NCBI GenBank assembly: GCA_030762895.1
Contig: CM061068.1
Location: 156,074,811-156,138,810, forward strand
Source: Sophora flavescens
Taxonomy: Eukaryota > Streptophyta > Magnoliopsida > Fabales > Fabaceae
Direction of reading: 5' to 3'
DNA: 64,000 bases
The notes under the pieces were generated by a model. That model saw only the letters and a program-made list of their open reading frames with translations, was not told the origin of the DNA and searched no databases. How positions within the stretch are numbered: position 1 is the stretch's first letter; the number at the start of each line of letters is the position of its first letter. A program made the translations under genes and the position numbers. Positions 1 to 11,500 of the stretch are shown here, in pieces.

Positions 1-763
1 CCAACACAGCATCAACTTTAGAGGAATCAACCGCTACACCATCCTTAGAGTTGGTGTGTCCTAAAAACATCACCTCGTCTAGCAAAAACTCACACTTCTC
101 CGGTTTGGCTTAAAGATGCTCATCCCTCAAGATCTGCAACACCGACCTTAGGTGTTCCTCATGCTCTTATGGTGTCCTAGAGTACATTAAAATATCATGT
201 ATGAACATCGTCACAAACTTGTCCAAAAAGGGCCTAAAGATCTGATTCATGTAGTTTATGAAAACGGATGTTGCGTTTGTCACACCAAAGGGCATTACTA
301 CATACTTATAGTGTCCATCCCTTGTTCTGAAGGCTGTCTTAGGGATGTCCTCACTTCTAACTCTAATCTGATGGTACCCTGATCTTAGATCTATTTTAGA
401 AAACATTGACGCTCCCCTCAACTGATCTAAGAGGTCATCTATCCTAGGCAAAGGGTATTTTTTCTTGTTGGTTACTTTGTTCAACTGCCTATAGTCAACA
501 CATAACCTCATGCCCCCATCCTTCTTTTTAACCAAGAGAACTGGTGCTCCCCATGGTGGCACACTAGGCCTAATAAACCCCTTCCCTAGCATCTCCTCTA
601 ATTGTTTCTTAAGCTCGCTCCACTATAAAGGAGCCATCCTATAGGGTGCTACCGATATTGGTCCACTCCCAGGTACTAGATCTAAGGTGAACTCAATCTC
701 CCTATCTGGAGATAAGCTAGAGACTCCTTAGGGGACACGTCTGAAAACTTGCCCACAATAGGC
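1..763 (-). pseudogene. Ty3/gypsy reverse transcriptase fragment (degenerate, runs off the window)
   Basis: Read on the minus strand, this is the reverse transcriptase core of a Ty3/gypsy retrotransposon. The region before the fingers reads SVAPYRMAPL followed by a stop. It is followed by GFIRPSVPPWGAPVLLVKKKDG, cut here into recognisable family blocks, then LCVDYRQLNKVT, FSKIDLRSGYHQIRV and VMPFGVTNA. The catalytic block expected as FIDDIL reads FIHDIL, so one of the two paired aspartates is histidine. The RT C-terminal part (KCEFLLDEV, FLGH) continues with stop codons to the left window edge. The element is dead. It belongs with the protease, zinc knuckle, gag and LTR to its right, all on the minus strand. 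Confidence 0.9.
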
Positions 764-876
764 AATGTCGCTATATCACATTTAGCCTCTATTTTAGAGA
801 GAGAAAAAAAGAGAAGTATGTATCCCTGAGCTCCATCAACTAAGCACTTATGACATAAGGCAGCAGGGATAAGATG

Positions 877-1338
877 TTATGTCCTAGGAAAGTCAACAGA
901 CACAGACCGTGGAACAAAAGAAATAGTTCGACTAGCACAATCAATAATAGCATTATTACGAGACAACCAGTCCATGCCCAAAATAATATCTAGACCCAAT
1001 ATATGTAAACATATCAAATCAACAATATAAGTCAGGTCTTGAAACAATAAAGGACATTGAAGGCAGACAGAAGAAGTTATCAATCTATCTTTAGCAGGAG
1101 TAGAAACACACAAATCATATGGCAGTTTAGAAACAAGCAACTCTAAGCATTTAGCACATTTAAAAGAAATGAATGCATGCGTTGCTCCTGAATCGAACAA
1201 TATGAAAACATCATGATATTTAATAAAGCCCTTACCGTGGATCAAATTGTCGGACTCCTTCACTTCCTCCCCTTGGATGGTAAAGACTCTTTCGTGGTTC
1301 TGTGATCTGGTCTGAGATTGACCTCCTGACTTGCACAT
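877..1338 (-). pseudogene. Ty3/gypsy aspartic protease fragment
   Basis: A 153-residue minus-strand frame with the retropepsin active site FDSGATHAFIS and the downstream flap/ILGMDWL block of plant gypsy proteases. It follows the zinc knuckle and precedes the RT, which is the normal order. The DSG triad is intact, but the linker to RT contains stop codons, so no polyprotein could be made. Confidence 0.9.
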
Positions 1339-1500
1339 CCTAGCAAAGTGTCATGTCTTCCCGCATTTGTGGAAAGTTGTTTGCATTGCGGGGAACACAC
1401 GATCTTCATGTTGCCACCCACACTTGTAACATGCAGTCTCCTTTTCACTCGGAGCACCTTGAATCCGCTTACCATTCGTGATTGTAGGAACAGTGTGAAC
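1339..1500 (-). pseudogene. Gag C-terminal zinc-knuckle remnant
   Basis: In the minus-strand gag frame a CYKCG start of a CCHC box is visible near 1420, followed by a second HKCGKT block with a stop codon and then the CK residues that run into the protease. The knuckle is disordered by mutations. The gag frame stops near 1505 and resumes beyond 4.28 kb, which shows that the sequence between is an insertion. Confidence 0.7.
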
Positions 1501-1899
1501 ACCTAATATTGTCCGCCCTTATTTTATTTTATCTAGTTCTAACTTTATTTTATTTCTTTATTTCGGGAAAAATATAGAAGAAGAAGAAAAAGATAAGTGA
1601 AGAAAAAAGAAAGAAGAAGAAAAAGAGAAGTAAAGAAAACTGAAGAGAAAAGAAAAAGAAAAGGAAGCAAACAAAAAAGAGAAGAAATCGGAAAAGAGAG
1701 AAAAAAAGAGAAGGTTGGGCTCAGTCCAACCCAAGCCCCACAAACAAAAAAAAAAGAGAAAATATATATCTCCAAACATAAAAAACCCAGCCCAAATCTC
1801 ACCTGAACAAAAAATATCCCAAACCCGTATGACAGAACCGGGTCACGCCTAACCCGGTTCAGTACCCATTCCCTTTTCCCCACTCACTAACCCGCGGCC

Positions 1900-2853
1900 T
1901 AGGGGTGTTCGTGGATTGGATTGGATCGATTTTGAACAAAAAAGCCATCTGATCCAATGATGAAAACAATGTGCGGTTTAGATTGGATCGGTTTGCTTCC
2001 TTAAAAAAATCTGATCAAATCCAATCCAATCAAATGCGGTTTGGATTGGATTGGATAATTCGATTATTTTATGCATTATTTTGTTTTTATGTCAAGTATC
2101 CTTCTACTTATTTAATGGTGGACAAAAGATAATTTTCATCTAAGGGAGCTAGTTTAGGGTGCTTAAAACCTATTTTAACATCTCTCAATACTAGAATAGT
2201 AGAACCTTTATGAAAGGTACCAACTATTTGTTCCGTATTAATCATTATTTGATTTGATGAAGAGTGAGAAAAATTAATTTTAGAGAATTCTTGACAAAAT
2301 ATTGGGAGTTTGGGAAAAATAATTATTGTTATTTTTTAACACGTCCTTTTATGTTAAACATTCTTTTATGTTAATTCTCTGTATCTACTCTCACTTATCC
2401 TATTTTTTCCTTGAATCTACTACAAATAAATTGTAGCTAATTATTTTTCTAATAACTTAACTGATTTCCTATTTTCCATGTTTACTCAATCAAGTATATA
2501 TATGTTATGCATCAAAACTTTTAGTAAAATGTAACTTCAAGACATTAACCTTTATTCTAAATAATCATATATGTCATTCCAACAAAAATATTGGTTAAAG
2601 AGAATGAGGGTCATAAAAGTATGAAAACTAATATTTGAGTATGAGTATTGAGAAATACTATAATTTCAAAAATAATAGTATATGTCTATAGTAGATCGGT
2701 TTGGATTGGATTGGATTGGATTTCACTAAGGGATCCAAAATCCGATATGATCCAATGAAAAAAGCAATTTTTTCGATTTTTGTTTTTTGGTTTTCGGTTT
2801 GTTTTGTTTTTGGTTTGTTCGGTTCGGTTTGGATCGATTGATGAACACCCCTA
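1900..2853. mobile_element. Non-autonomous hAT element (954 bp)
   Basis: The terminal inverted repeats begin TAGGGGTGTTC at the left end and close with the reverse complement GAACACCCCTA at the right. They are followed inward by repeats of GGATTGGAT-type sequence and GATCGAT. An 8-bp target duplication flanks it: CCGCGGCC at 1892-1899 and CCGTGGCC at 2854-2861 (7 of 8 identical). An 8-bp TSD with YAGGG-type ends is the hAT signature. The interior is AT-rich and has no transposase frame. Confidence 0.85.
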
Positions 2854-3218
2854 CCGTGGCCCATTACCCCCTCACGGATTGGGTCTCTCCTGACCCAGTT
2901 CCCACATCCACACCCACACCCCACTTCTTCTTTTTTCTCTTTCTCACTTTTCAACCCTAGCAGCTACATCTACTAGAAAAAAACACAGTCCTTTCTTCCC
3001 TCAACCTAGCAGCCACCTCCTCCCATAGCCCTCCTTCCTCTCTTTGCCCCTAACATCGTAGCTTCTTCCAATCACACGAAACCGCCGTCTCTCACAAGAG
3101 CATTGTCACATCTCCATCTCCCTCACTCTCTGGCGCACGAAATCTGCCGGTCAACACCTGGAAGGAAGCCATCTCCGATCTGCTGGGTAATGGGAGGCGC
3201 GATTTCCTCCACACTCCC

Positions 3219-3226
3219 TATAAAAT
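3219..3226 (+). promoter_or_regulatory. TATA box of the 1.5-4.3 kb LTR
   Basis: TATAAAAT lies in the middle of the LTR and is followed by a CT-rich leader. It is consistent with the U3/R boundary and sets the LTR orientation as plus. Confidence 0.5.
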
Positions 3227-4283
3227 ACGACTCACATAGTGAAATAGTGAGGGTCCAGAAAAAAAACTCTTCTCTTAAGTTTTATCTTTCTTTGTTCTGA
3301 TATTTAGGGTTCCTCATTTCTGTAATTAGGGATTCGAGTCTCCCTCTCTCTTTTTTCTCTTTTCTTTCTCTTCCTGCTTCTGTAATTTGTTTCCTCAGAT
3401 TCTCTCTATTGTAATCTTTTTGTTGGTGAGATTGTCGGATTGTAATCATAAGAAAAATATCCTGGTTTCAAAGGAAAGGATCGAAAAAGAGGATTTTTGA
3501 TTGTTGCACATCGTTGTAAACTGGATTCTTTAATTTGGTATACTATTCACCCTTCTTTTAAATGATATACTGAGTAGCTATTTGATGTTTATTTGATATG
3601 CTAGATTGAATGGATCTTACATTTGACGTTATTTAATCTTGTTATTCTATAATTCATGTTCTAAATTAGCCTTTTAATTTGCTTATTCTACAACCCGGTG
3701 CTTATATTTTATGGTATGATTCAATGACTAGCCTTATGCACTCTGTTACATCATTTTGGTTTTGGTTTATTTTTTTATCTTTTTAATCTTTAAGATTGTT
3801 TAAGTATGGTGTAGGTAATTAAACTAGTTTGGGATGTCAAAGTCACCTAACCGCCTTTTTTTAATTTGCTCAAGCATAAGCTTGATTGTTTTTTTAGAAA
3901 TAAAACTGATTTTTACCTTTATAAATAAAACAGTTATGATTTTCATGATATAGCTTGAAGCATGTAGATACATGTGTGCATTTGTTGGTAGTAATTAATG
4001 TGGAATTGCGTGTGATGTGTTGATATTCATTTTGCATCTTGACTACCCGATAAAAATGCCTTCATAGTTTCATGATAATAAATTGCACAATACAAAGGGT
4101 AACCATCTTTATAGGTGAATGTTCTAGGGGGTTGGGGGTTAAACCTCCATGCCTTCCCTAGACATAATCGACTCCCAAAATCTATCTTTCTCTCGACCAA
4201 AAAAGACCAATTTGCTTTTCAGTAAAAAAGGGTTTTCCAACTTCTTCCCTAAAAACGTCGGTGGCGACTCCTATGGTTGCGAC

Positions 4284-4990
4284 ACACAGGTCGTAGGATC
4301 TTCTGGAAATTACCCCCTTTACCCTGGAACCACTTGCCGTCACTGAAGCTCTTATCTTTCGACCTCTCCGCCAGCACAACATGCATATTCTGCTCCACCA
4401 CCCTACACTTGTTCACCAAAGTGGGGCAGTCCCGATTCTTTAGGAGCCCAATAAGGATTCTGTAGCTCTGGCTTCAAACTCTTCTTGAACTTAGTTGCTT
4501 TCCATTGACCATTAGGATTATCCCTCACATAAGTATAAAACCCTGTCAGGCTCTCAAACTTGGTCACATTCTGTCACTGTCATACTCCTTTGACGAAGCT
4601 ATAGAAACTTCGTCTCCTTTTGTATCTGGATGCTATGCAGAAAGTACATCTCCAGAATACCTCCTTGAATCTGTCTCACCTTATGGGGGTGCCCGAAGAA
4701 AATAACTCACCCCTAGAACAGTTCCACCAGTGCTTTGCATCCGACTCCAGCATATAGGTGGCAAAATTCACCATCTGAGCATCATGAGCATCAGCGCACC
4801 TCATGACCTGGAAGATCTTCTCTAATTTTAGCAACTATTCATATGCCTCAATAGGATCGCTGGTCCCTAGAAAAACTGGCGGATTATTGTTCCAGAACAT
4901 AGACAGACCCCTCTACTGTGGATCTGGAGATGCAACCGGTACCACTTTAAGCACGTCCCCGTCATCCCTCAAAAGCATATAGCATAAGAA
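4284..4990 (-). pseudogene. Ty3/gypsy gag (retrotrans_gag) fragment
   Basis: The minus strand reads the plant gypsy gag core: FLGTSDPIEAYE, a stop, then LLKLEKIFQVMRCADAHDAQ, VNFATYMLESDAKHWW and, further on, FYTYVRDNPNGQWK. The spacing and the HWW motif are those of the retrotransposon gag domain. Several stops and frame changes are present. It is upstream, in minus-strand sense, of the zinc knuckle, protease and RT at 0-1.5 kb, from which the inserted LTR separates it. Confidence 0.85.
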
Positions 4991-5870
4991 CAACTCACCT
5001 CAATTCATCACATTCCATATACCAAGTAAATTCTAAATTAATCCAAGTGGCCCGAATACCTCATAATTAAATTGGTCTCTTGTCGGCATGCCATAAATAT
5101 CACACATCACACGACAATGGCGTCCCATTGCCCACCCCTACTCACGAGGAGTGTTTCGATGTCACCCTCCTGTCGGGAACATTTCCATTTTAATACCTCC
5201 CATGTGCACATGGTGGTATTTCTCCTTTTTAGACACCTCAACGTGTGATGATGTTACTTTCGATACCCCTTTCTAGGCGGTATTGCTCAATTTCAACATC
5301 CCAAATACATGACGATGTTACTTTCGATACCCCATTACGGCGGTATTACTCTTCGATTCCCTTATCATAGGCAGTATTGCGGCAAACATCATAGAATATA
5401 TCATAAGTCAAATATTTCATGTCTCATACATATAACAACTCATGTACCATAAATTAAACATTTAACTTTATCATGCATACCAAATAAACACACGTCATGT
5501 TATCAAGTAATTTTGTAAGTACAAAATGGCAATCATGAACATCAAAACATAACAACATAATCGAGTACATCATAATTTAAATTTAACAATTATACCCATA
5601 TTTACGAAAAAACCCAATTTTATAAATTAGGTTATTGACAACATGCATCATTCAATTAGAATCTCTCGAAACCATAGGGTAAACCCTTGTCAACACAACA
5701 AACACATATACAATGGAAAAGGGTTCGTAAAAGGGTATTGTTCCTCATCTCTCGAAGACCTCCAAAAGCTCTAAAAATTATCTAAGACAAATGCTAATGC
5801 TTCACCAAAAATATTTCTTCTTTTAGTCAAATTTCTTGGATCTGACCGGCTTAAGACTCTTTGCTCTTCC

Positions 5871-5880
5871 CCTTTTTATA
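5871..5880 (-). promoter_or_regulatory. TATA box of the minus-strand LTR
   Basis: TATAAAAAGG on the minus strand inside the LTR, at a position compatible with the U3/R junction. Confidence 0.5.
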
Positions 5881-6110
5881 TTCCTCTTCTATAGTGCTAC
5901 TTAACTCCTACTTCTAATGTGCGCGAAGACTAAAATACATATATACTTATGTAGACAACACAAGTACATGAAGCATTTTTTTTAGGTTTACTTTTTTTTT
6001 CTTCATTTTTATTTATTAATTTAATACAACTTTATAGTGTTGTGGAACCAACTGAACTTTTACTATTTAATAATAGGTGAGCATCCTCCCAACCCTGTCC
6101 ACGTCACTAT

Positions 6111-6112
<2 letters not shown>

Positions 6113-6167
<55 letters not shown>
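6113..6167. repeat. (TA)n microsatellite
   Basis: An uninterrupted TA dinucleotide run of about 27 repeats inside the gypsy LTR. It is likely polymorphic. Confidence 0.95.
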
Positions 6168-6170
<3 letters not shown>

Positions 6171-6324
6171 TTGATGCTCCTTTTGTAGCTATTAAACATC
6201 TCTAAATTTTATACTAACAAATTGGTTACAATAAACCTCTTAAGTATATTTTATTTGCACTATACTTTTTAATAACTTAATTTTTTTAATCAAATTAATT
6301 ATATTGGAATTTAAGGATATTACA

Positions 6325-6991
6325 CAACACGTGGTGGAAACGGCGGCAAGATGAACAGAGATGGAACCGCGCAGTGGAGAACGATACGGAGCGGGAGGAT
6401 GGCGGTGCTAACGAACGAACGGTGAGATCTGACGAATAATGAACGCCCGAGCAAATGGCGGTGCCGAGATGGATGAACGGTGAGGAAGCAAGGGGCAGCA
6501 ACGCTCGGTAAGGAGCGACGAGAACAAACAGCAGCACTGTGACAAGGGAGGGTGGCGACACTGTATCGAGATATGGAGAGACTGGGGGCAACGACAAAGT
6601 CGATAGGCTATGGCAATTTTGAGACAGAGGGCGGCCATTTGTAGATCTGGGAAAGGTACATGATACGTAGGTTTTTAGGGTGGGGCACTGGGTAACCTTT
6701 ATTTTTTAAAAAAAACAAAAAAGGGTATACGAATATACAGGTCGGGTGTTCGGGTCTCGGGTTTAAAATTAGTGGACCCAATACTTGAACCAAACAAGAC
6801 AGGGTTTGGACGGGTAATTGGATCGAGTTGGACCTGGATAATAAAAATGTCTGAACCAATTTCATTGGTTTGGGTCGGGTCTTCGGGTTCATCGGGTTGA
6901 CCCAGACCCATGAACACCCCCAAGAGGCAAGAAAGGTTGAGCTATATGCAAGGGTTGTAAAGCTAAGCAATTGTTACACAAATGAAGTGTT
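6325..6991. other. Intergenic; no gene recognised; GC-richer patch and repeat remnant
   Basis: 6330-6600 is a GC-richer stretch beginning CACGTGGTGGAAACGGCGG; its frames show no recognisable domain. From 6640 to about 6925 the sequence is rich in CGGGT and GGGTT words and ends ...CATGAACACCCCC. This resembles one end of a hAT-like dispersed repeat, but I could not find its partner terminus or a TSD. Confidence 0.5.
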
Positions 6992-6995
6992 TAAG

Positions 6996-7727
6996 TGTGT
7001 TGGTGTGTATGGCATGTGCATTATCCGAACTTTGCAAGTAAGTGGGGTGGGAAATTTAATTCAAAATTCAGGGGAAATAGGTGTAAGAGAATGGAGCGCT
7101 GAATCCCAAATTAACATAAATAACTGAGGTAATTACATAATTGGTCATGAAATAGTCTAGTTTCATCTATGTGGTACATACTTAGAGATTTTCGGTCCCG
7201 AAATAAATAAATTAGCTGTCCAGATTAAAATTAAAATATTTTCACCGGTTCCGCCTAAAACAACACAGAGAGGCTCAAACAATTATTGTATGATTAATCT
7301 TCCACAAACATATAACAGGTCAATGGATTACAATTCACAGTGTAAATGCATGAGGGTGTCAAAACACGGTCTGGTTCTTATCTGAGTTTTTAATTCAAAT
7401 TCGATTGAATTCTCGAGCATGAACAATAAACATTATTTATAATTTCCAAATGAATTTATCAAACAATTTATTCATAGAGGACATTAATCGACAGATGAAA
7501 CACTTTTCGGGTCAAGTTAGGGTTTTCTAGCTAGTGTAAAACTATATTGTCAGCCAGAACGTAGACTGGATTTCGTCTGAGTCTTAAACCCGAATTTGAA
7601 CCACAACTTCCTACGATATAGTAGGTTCTAACCATGATTTTTTTACCTCAAAATCATTTTCTTAACCACAGGTAAAATATAAAATATAATTATCAGTCAA
7701 GGTATAGGAAAAACGGGGGATGCTACA
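6996..7727 (-). mobile_element. Short gypsy LTR, minus orientation (left copy)
   Basis: On plus it runs from TGTGTTGGTG to ATGCTACA. Reading minus, the sequence just outside 7727 (about 7728-7765) resembles a gypsy 3' end, with a CGAATTTCGGGTACAAAATTCC-type polypurine context leading into the LTR. The paired copy at 37414-38137 keeps the more canonical TGTTACA end. Confidence 0.6.
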
Positions 7728-8470
7728 ATACTACCCCACAAAAAGGAATTTTGTACCCGAAATTCGCTTATATAGAGAAAACGGACATGAATATCGTTCT
7801 TCTATCTCATGCTCCATACGCGTAACATTCTTAACTCCAAAGAACCCTTTTAGAAGATGCTTTCAGAGATCTTGCAGAAGAAAAAGCGCAAAGGTTGCTT
7901 TAGAAGTTAGAGTAGATGCTCTATAATAGTTTGTAGAACCTATTTTGTTCGGTAATAGTTTGTAGAACCTTGGTTAAACTGCTTTGTACTAGCTAGTTAT
8001 TTTTAGATAAAATCAGTTTTTGATATCTCTATTTGTTCAACAATTTTATTGTTATTTGATTTTCTGCTTATTTATTTCATTTAGCTGATGCCAAAATGGG
8101 GAGAAAAGAAAAGAAAAAAAATGATAACTAATGAACTTGTTAACTAAATAATCAGTAAAGTGATCAGTCAAAAGTGAACTCATCTGGTGAACAGACTATA
8201 TTTTCAAAGCTCTGATATTAAAATTAAAATATGATATGTTGCTCTGATAAGTTTAAGTTCTGACTTAATCTTTTTGCCCTGATATGTTTGCTATGAAAGT
8301 TTTGACAAATAATTAAAATGCTCTGATACATGAGAATATTTATCTGTTATCTGTTGGCATAAGCAAAAATTTACAAGTTGCGGATACATGTCTGTCTCAT
8401 TCTTCTATTAATATTTTATAAAGTTTATTAAATCATTTCAATATTTGTCATCATAAAAAATGGGGGAGAT
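7728..8470 (+). mobile_element. 3' tail of a gypsy (minus) fused to a SIRE-like copia tail (plus)
   Basis: 7728-7800 is the minus gypsy coding end and PPT context. From about 7850 the sequence is the non-coding tail of a SIRE/Maximus-type copia element, recognisable by GCTGATGCCAAAATGGGGAG near 8086 and the polypurine tract AAAAAATGGGGGAGAT directly before the LTR at 8471. No intact frame remains. Confidence 0.6.
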
Positions 8471-10254
8471 TGTTGAGTCTCTAAATGTCTGATGTGCATT
8501 TGACCTAAGTTTTGATGAAAACTAAATATTTTTCAATGATTTAATTGAACTACATATTGGTTGCTGACCTGTCTACTTCTAGTGTATTTGGGAAAGCTGG
8601 AAAAAAAATTATGCTGATAATCAATTTTTGTATAATCGGTTATTGGGGTAATCGATTATACTCACAATTTGTTTTTGTTTGGGTCTATATGTTGAAAAGT
8701 GATTTTAAGACAATCTATTTCGTTTGAGTGATGCAAAAAAAAATATTAATTCATTTTTCTATAGTAAATTACAAAAAATGGTATGAGGTTATTTATATAA
8801 TTTAATAATATTTGCTTAGAAGTTAGTTTTGTAGGGGTAAACAGGGATGAGAATGAAAAATAATCAAATCACAACAATCTTATGCAAAAACAAACTAGAT
8901 GGCATAAAATGGTTTTTTTTCTCCAAAAAAAACTTCTTTTATAAATTTAAGCAATGTGACAAACATGTTAGATTATCTTGAAAACAACTTTTTTGGGATA
9001 AAACAACTAAAATGGAAAAAAATCCAGCTTTCCCAAACATGAGTGCAGATTAATATTTTAAGTGTTTTTTTATCACTCATATGCCCTAAGACAATCTTGG
9101 TCAAAGATGGAGATCACTCGTCTGATGAAGAAGTCTCACCCGTCTGAAGCTTACCTGGACTTTCTGAAGAAAGGACAACTCATCTAATGAAGTGTTCTCA
9201 CCCGTCTCCTGACTCTCAGTGAAGAACAACTCAAGACTGAAAACTTTCATGAGCTTTTTATTCAAGTTAGAATATGCTGAAGATCTCTCTCACAATGATC
9301 AAGATTTCATAAGGACAAATATTTAAAAGCAACCTTGTAACTTAGAAAAGGAATGCTACCAAAATGCTTTATACCTAGTACATCTGGAAGTTACACGAAA
9401 AGGAAAATATGCACAACAAAGTACAAAAAGCAACCTGAAGAACTCTGTTTTTATTGTTGCATAAAGCACAAAGCACTGAACCCATCTGTTAGAGTACAAG
9501 GAACGTTCCTAAACATTAATGACTGTCCAAAACAACTCTGTTGCATTTAATGGAGTTCAGTTTAAAAAGCCAAAATTGTGAAGGAATGTCTCTAACAAAT
9601 TCAAATTGGTTGAAGTCTATAAATTGAGAAGACATTGAAGATGAAGAAAACAACACAAAATTAACTCAAACCATTACTCTGCACATTTAAGTCTTTATTC
9701 TTTTATTCTTTATTCTTCAATCATTTGAAGTTATTACGCATTCTTTCAAACCCTTCACATTTATCTCACTCTTCTAAGTGTTAGTGAAAGACTTGCAAAG
9801 TTGTATTTATTACATTGTCTTTCAAACAAAATCTGAGTGAGTCTTAAGAGGCTGGGTGTGCAAAGAATAATTGTCTTAGAGCCTGGAGAGGCTAGGTGTA
9901 CAAAAATACTTGTCTGTCCTATAACCTGATCAATTATAGTGGAAGAAAGCTTGGTGTTGTCAAGGACTAGACGTAGACCTAGTCATAGGGGGTGAACCAA
10001 GATAAAATATATGTGTCTATCTCTATCCTTATCACTTTTGTTTATTTGTTTATCTTAACTATTAACTAACTAAAAATGTTAAATCCGTGAATATCAAACA
10101 AGGTTTTTATCTTGTATGCTTGTGTGTTTTCTCTTGAAAACTTCCAAACAAATCATTTGTCCGATTGCTTTGTTTTTTCACTTATGCTCTTTCTGAGCTT
10201 CTACTTGTGAATAGTTTTTAACTTTATCTAAAAGTCTGGTAAAAACAATTCAAC
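8471..10254 (+). mobile_element. SIRE/Maximus-like copia 3' LTR (left copy)
   Basis: Starts TGTTGAGTCTC immediately after a GGGGGAGAT polypurine tract and can be closed at ...AATTCAACA, giving TGTTGA/TCAACA inverted ends. The sequence CCCTTCTAGTG that often lies near the end of such LTRs follows, so the true 3' end may be up to about 50 bp further right. No gene frames inside. Confidence 0.65.
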
Positions 10255-10348
10255 ATTCCCTTCTAGTGTTTATATATGTCTATTTCACTAATGCAAAAGT
10301 GCTTGTCTTAGATGTAAAAATAAGAAAAATAATAATACCTTTATGAGG

Positions 10349-10602
10349 AATCACCGTTTTGGTCCTTGGAATTGTAGGGCAGTGGCAAGGTTGTCCTTCA
10401 CATTAAGAAATAGGCAAAAATATTACCCAAATTAAAAAAATGGTCTTTACGTTATGGTCCACAAATTGAAAAATGTCACTAAATTGGACTAGCGTTATGG
10501 ACTTTTTCAATTTGGGGGACATTTTTTCTATTTTTTGATGTGAGGGATCAACTTGTCAGTTGTCACCACCCTACAATTTAAAGGACCAAAATGGTGATTT
10601 AC
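10349..10602. mobile_element. Foldback MITE (left copy)
   Basis: Ends are inverted repeats: AATCACCGTTTTGGTCC at the left and GGACCAAAATGGTGATTT at the right. The homology continues inward for about 70 bp on each side (AATTGTAGGG against CCCTACAATT). About 254 bp with no coding potential. The same element is at about 40777-41026. Confidence 0.75.
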
Positions 10603-10817
10603 TCTACCTTTTTTGAGTACAATAGTAATACCCTTTATGAAATCAAATATGGTATTTGGACATCACAAATTTGACAACAATGACAGTTGTTTGATGATGT
10701 TTAGAATCATGGTTAATGACACATTGGATTTGGTTAACGGGTGCAACAAGATTGGATAACACATAAATAATCCTCCAAGCTTTATTAATCAAGATTTTAT
10801 ACTTCATTGACCAAATT

Positions 10818-11344
10818 TTACTCCAGAATCAATCGATGTAACATATATCAAGCAGGTCCAGAATAAATCGATGTATACATGGATGTACAACACTTATACA
10901 TATATGTACACTCAGGTTTTCATTAAAAGTTAATTAATTAACTGAAAGTACATCGATGTACACATAGATGTACTGGTTCATCAATTATCCTTTTTCATTC
11001 TAAGTTCATTTTGAAAACATGTTTACTTTTGAAAATCATTTTAACTTACTTTAGACAGCTTAACTAAGAGTTATTCTAAGTACTTTCTTTACACAAATTC
11101 CTAATGATCTTCTTCAAATTCCTTGTACATGATGCTCCTTCTTCATGTAATTCTTCATGATCATTTCCTTGAATTTCCTTGTTCCATGGTCCTTTGCATC
11201 CACTTTCCTTACTCTAATATTCTCAATGAAAACTCAAGCTTTGCAAGTTGTTAGTGAATTGAAGTAATAATCAAATCATTGTCATTGATCATTAAGTTTG
11301 GTCATTAATCAAAACATATGAGAGTCATTTATTCACATATTATA
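10818..11344. other. Intergenic, with small repeats of a GTACATCGATGTAC palindrome
   Basis: No gene seen. 10850-10980 contains several related words (ATCGATGTATACATGGATGTAC-like, cut here; ACATCGATGTACAC; ACATAGATGTAC), that is, self-complementary GTACATCGATGTAC motifs. The function is unknown. The KELP-exon array begins at about 11345. Confidence 0.6.
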
Positions 11345-11359
11345 TGCTTTCTATAAAAG

Positions 11360-11463
11360 CTTTCAGAGAAGAGAAGAGTGATCATTCAGGATTTCAGAGG
11401 TGAAACTATGGTTCTATTCGAGAGTACTATAAAAATATGGCAAGGAACTTCCTTGTTCCAAAG
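11360..11463 (+). pseudogene. KELP: KELP array, plus arm 0 (PC4 exon only)
   Basis: First array copy. Only the PC4-domain exon is present, from CTTTCAGAG to TTCCAAAG. Its upstream exon A is missing because the array edge falls at about 11345. Frame broken. Confidence 0.8.
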
Positions 11464-11500
11464 GAAATCTACTTGTAATATGGTTTTCCTTTGACCATAG

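Larger units (their letters stand above)
1510..4261 (+). mobile_element. LTR of a second (Tat/Ogre-like) gypsy element inserted in gag
   Basis: This block interrupts the minus-strand gag/zinc-knuckle frame. It starts with TG at 1510, has a purine-rich tract (1560-1720), a TATA box TATAAAAT at 3219-3226 and a pyrimidine-rich leader after it. It ends just before TGGCGACTCC (4262-4271), a string typical of a Tat/Ogre primer-binding site. A coding region does not follow, so only an LTR and a little leader remain. I could not identify a clean TSD, and both ends are approximate. It contains a nested hAT element. Confidence 0.55.
4995..6324 (-). mobile_element. 5' LTR of the minus-strand gypsy element
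   Basis: The minus strand starts TGTAATATCC at 6324, a standard LTR start. It contains TATAAAAAGG at 5871-5880 and runs to just upstream of gag. The segment 5150-5380 holds degenerate repeats of a GATGTTACTTTCGATACCCC / GGCGGTATT motif. No clear tRNA primer site is visible before gag, so the LTR 3' boundary is approximate. Confidence 0.65.
6992..10817. repeat. Left copy of a 3.8-kb composite repeat (partner at 37410-41243)
   Basis: Collinear with 37410-41243 from TAAGTGTGTTGG at the left edge to GACCAAATT at the right edge. By eye, roughly 93% of bases agree in the first 140 positions, with short indels elsewhere. It contains in order a gypsy LTR (minus), the 3' tail of a SIRE-like copia element, that element's LTR, a foldback MITE, and about 200 bp of unassigned sequence. 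The duplication therefore happened after these were nested together. Confidence 0.9.

Noticed and set aside
1545..1883. 112-residue Phe/Ser-rich frame and its plus-strand Lys/Glu counterpart
   Set aside because: Low-complexity translations of a purine-rich tract inside an LTR.
9353..9550. 65-residue frame and its relative at 39629-39874 as a small conserved gene
   Set aside because: Both lie in the copia LTR, in different frames, and are not conserved between the two copies.
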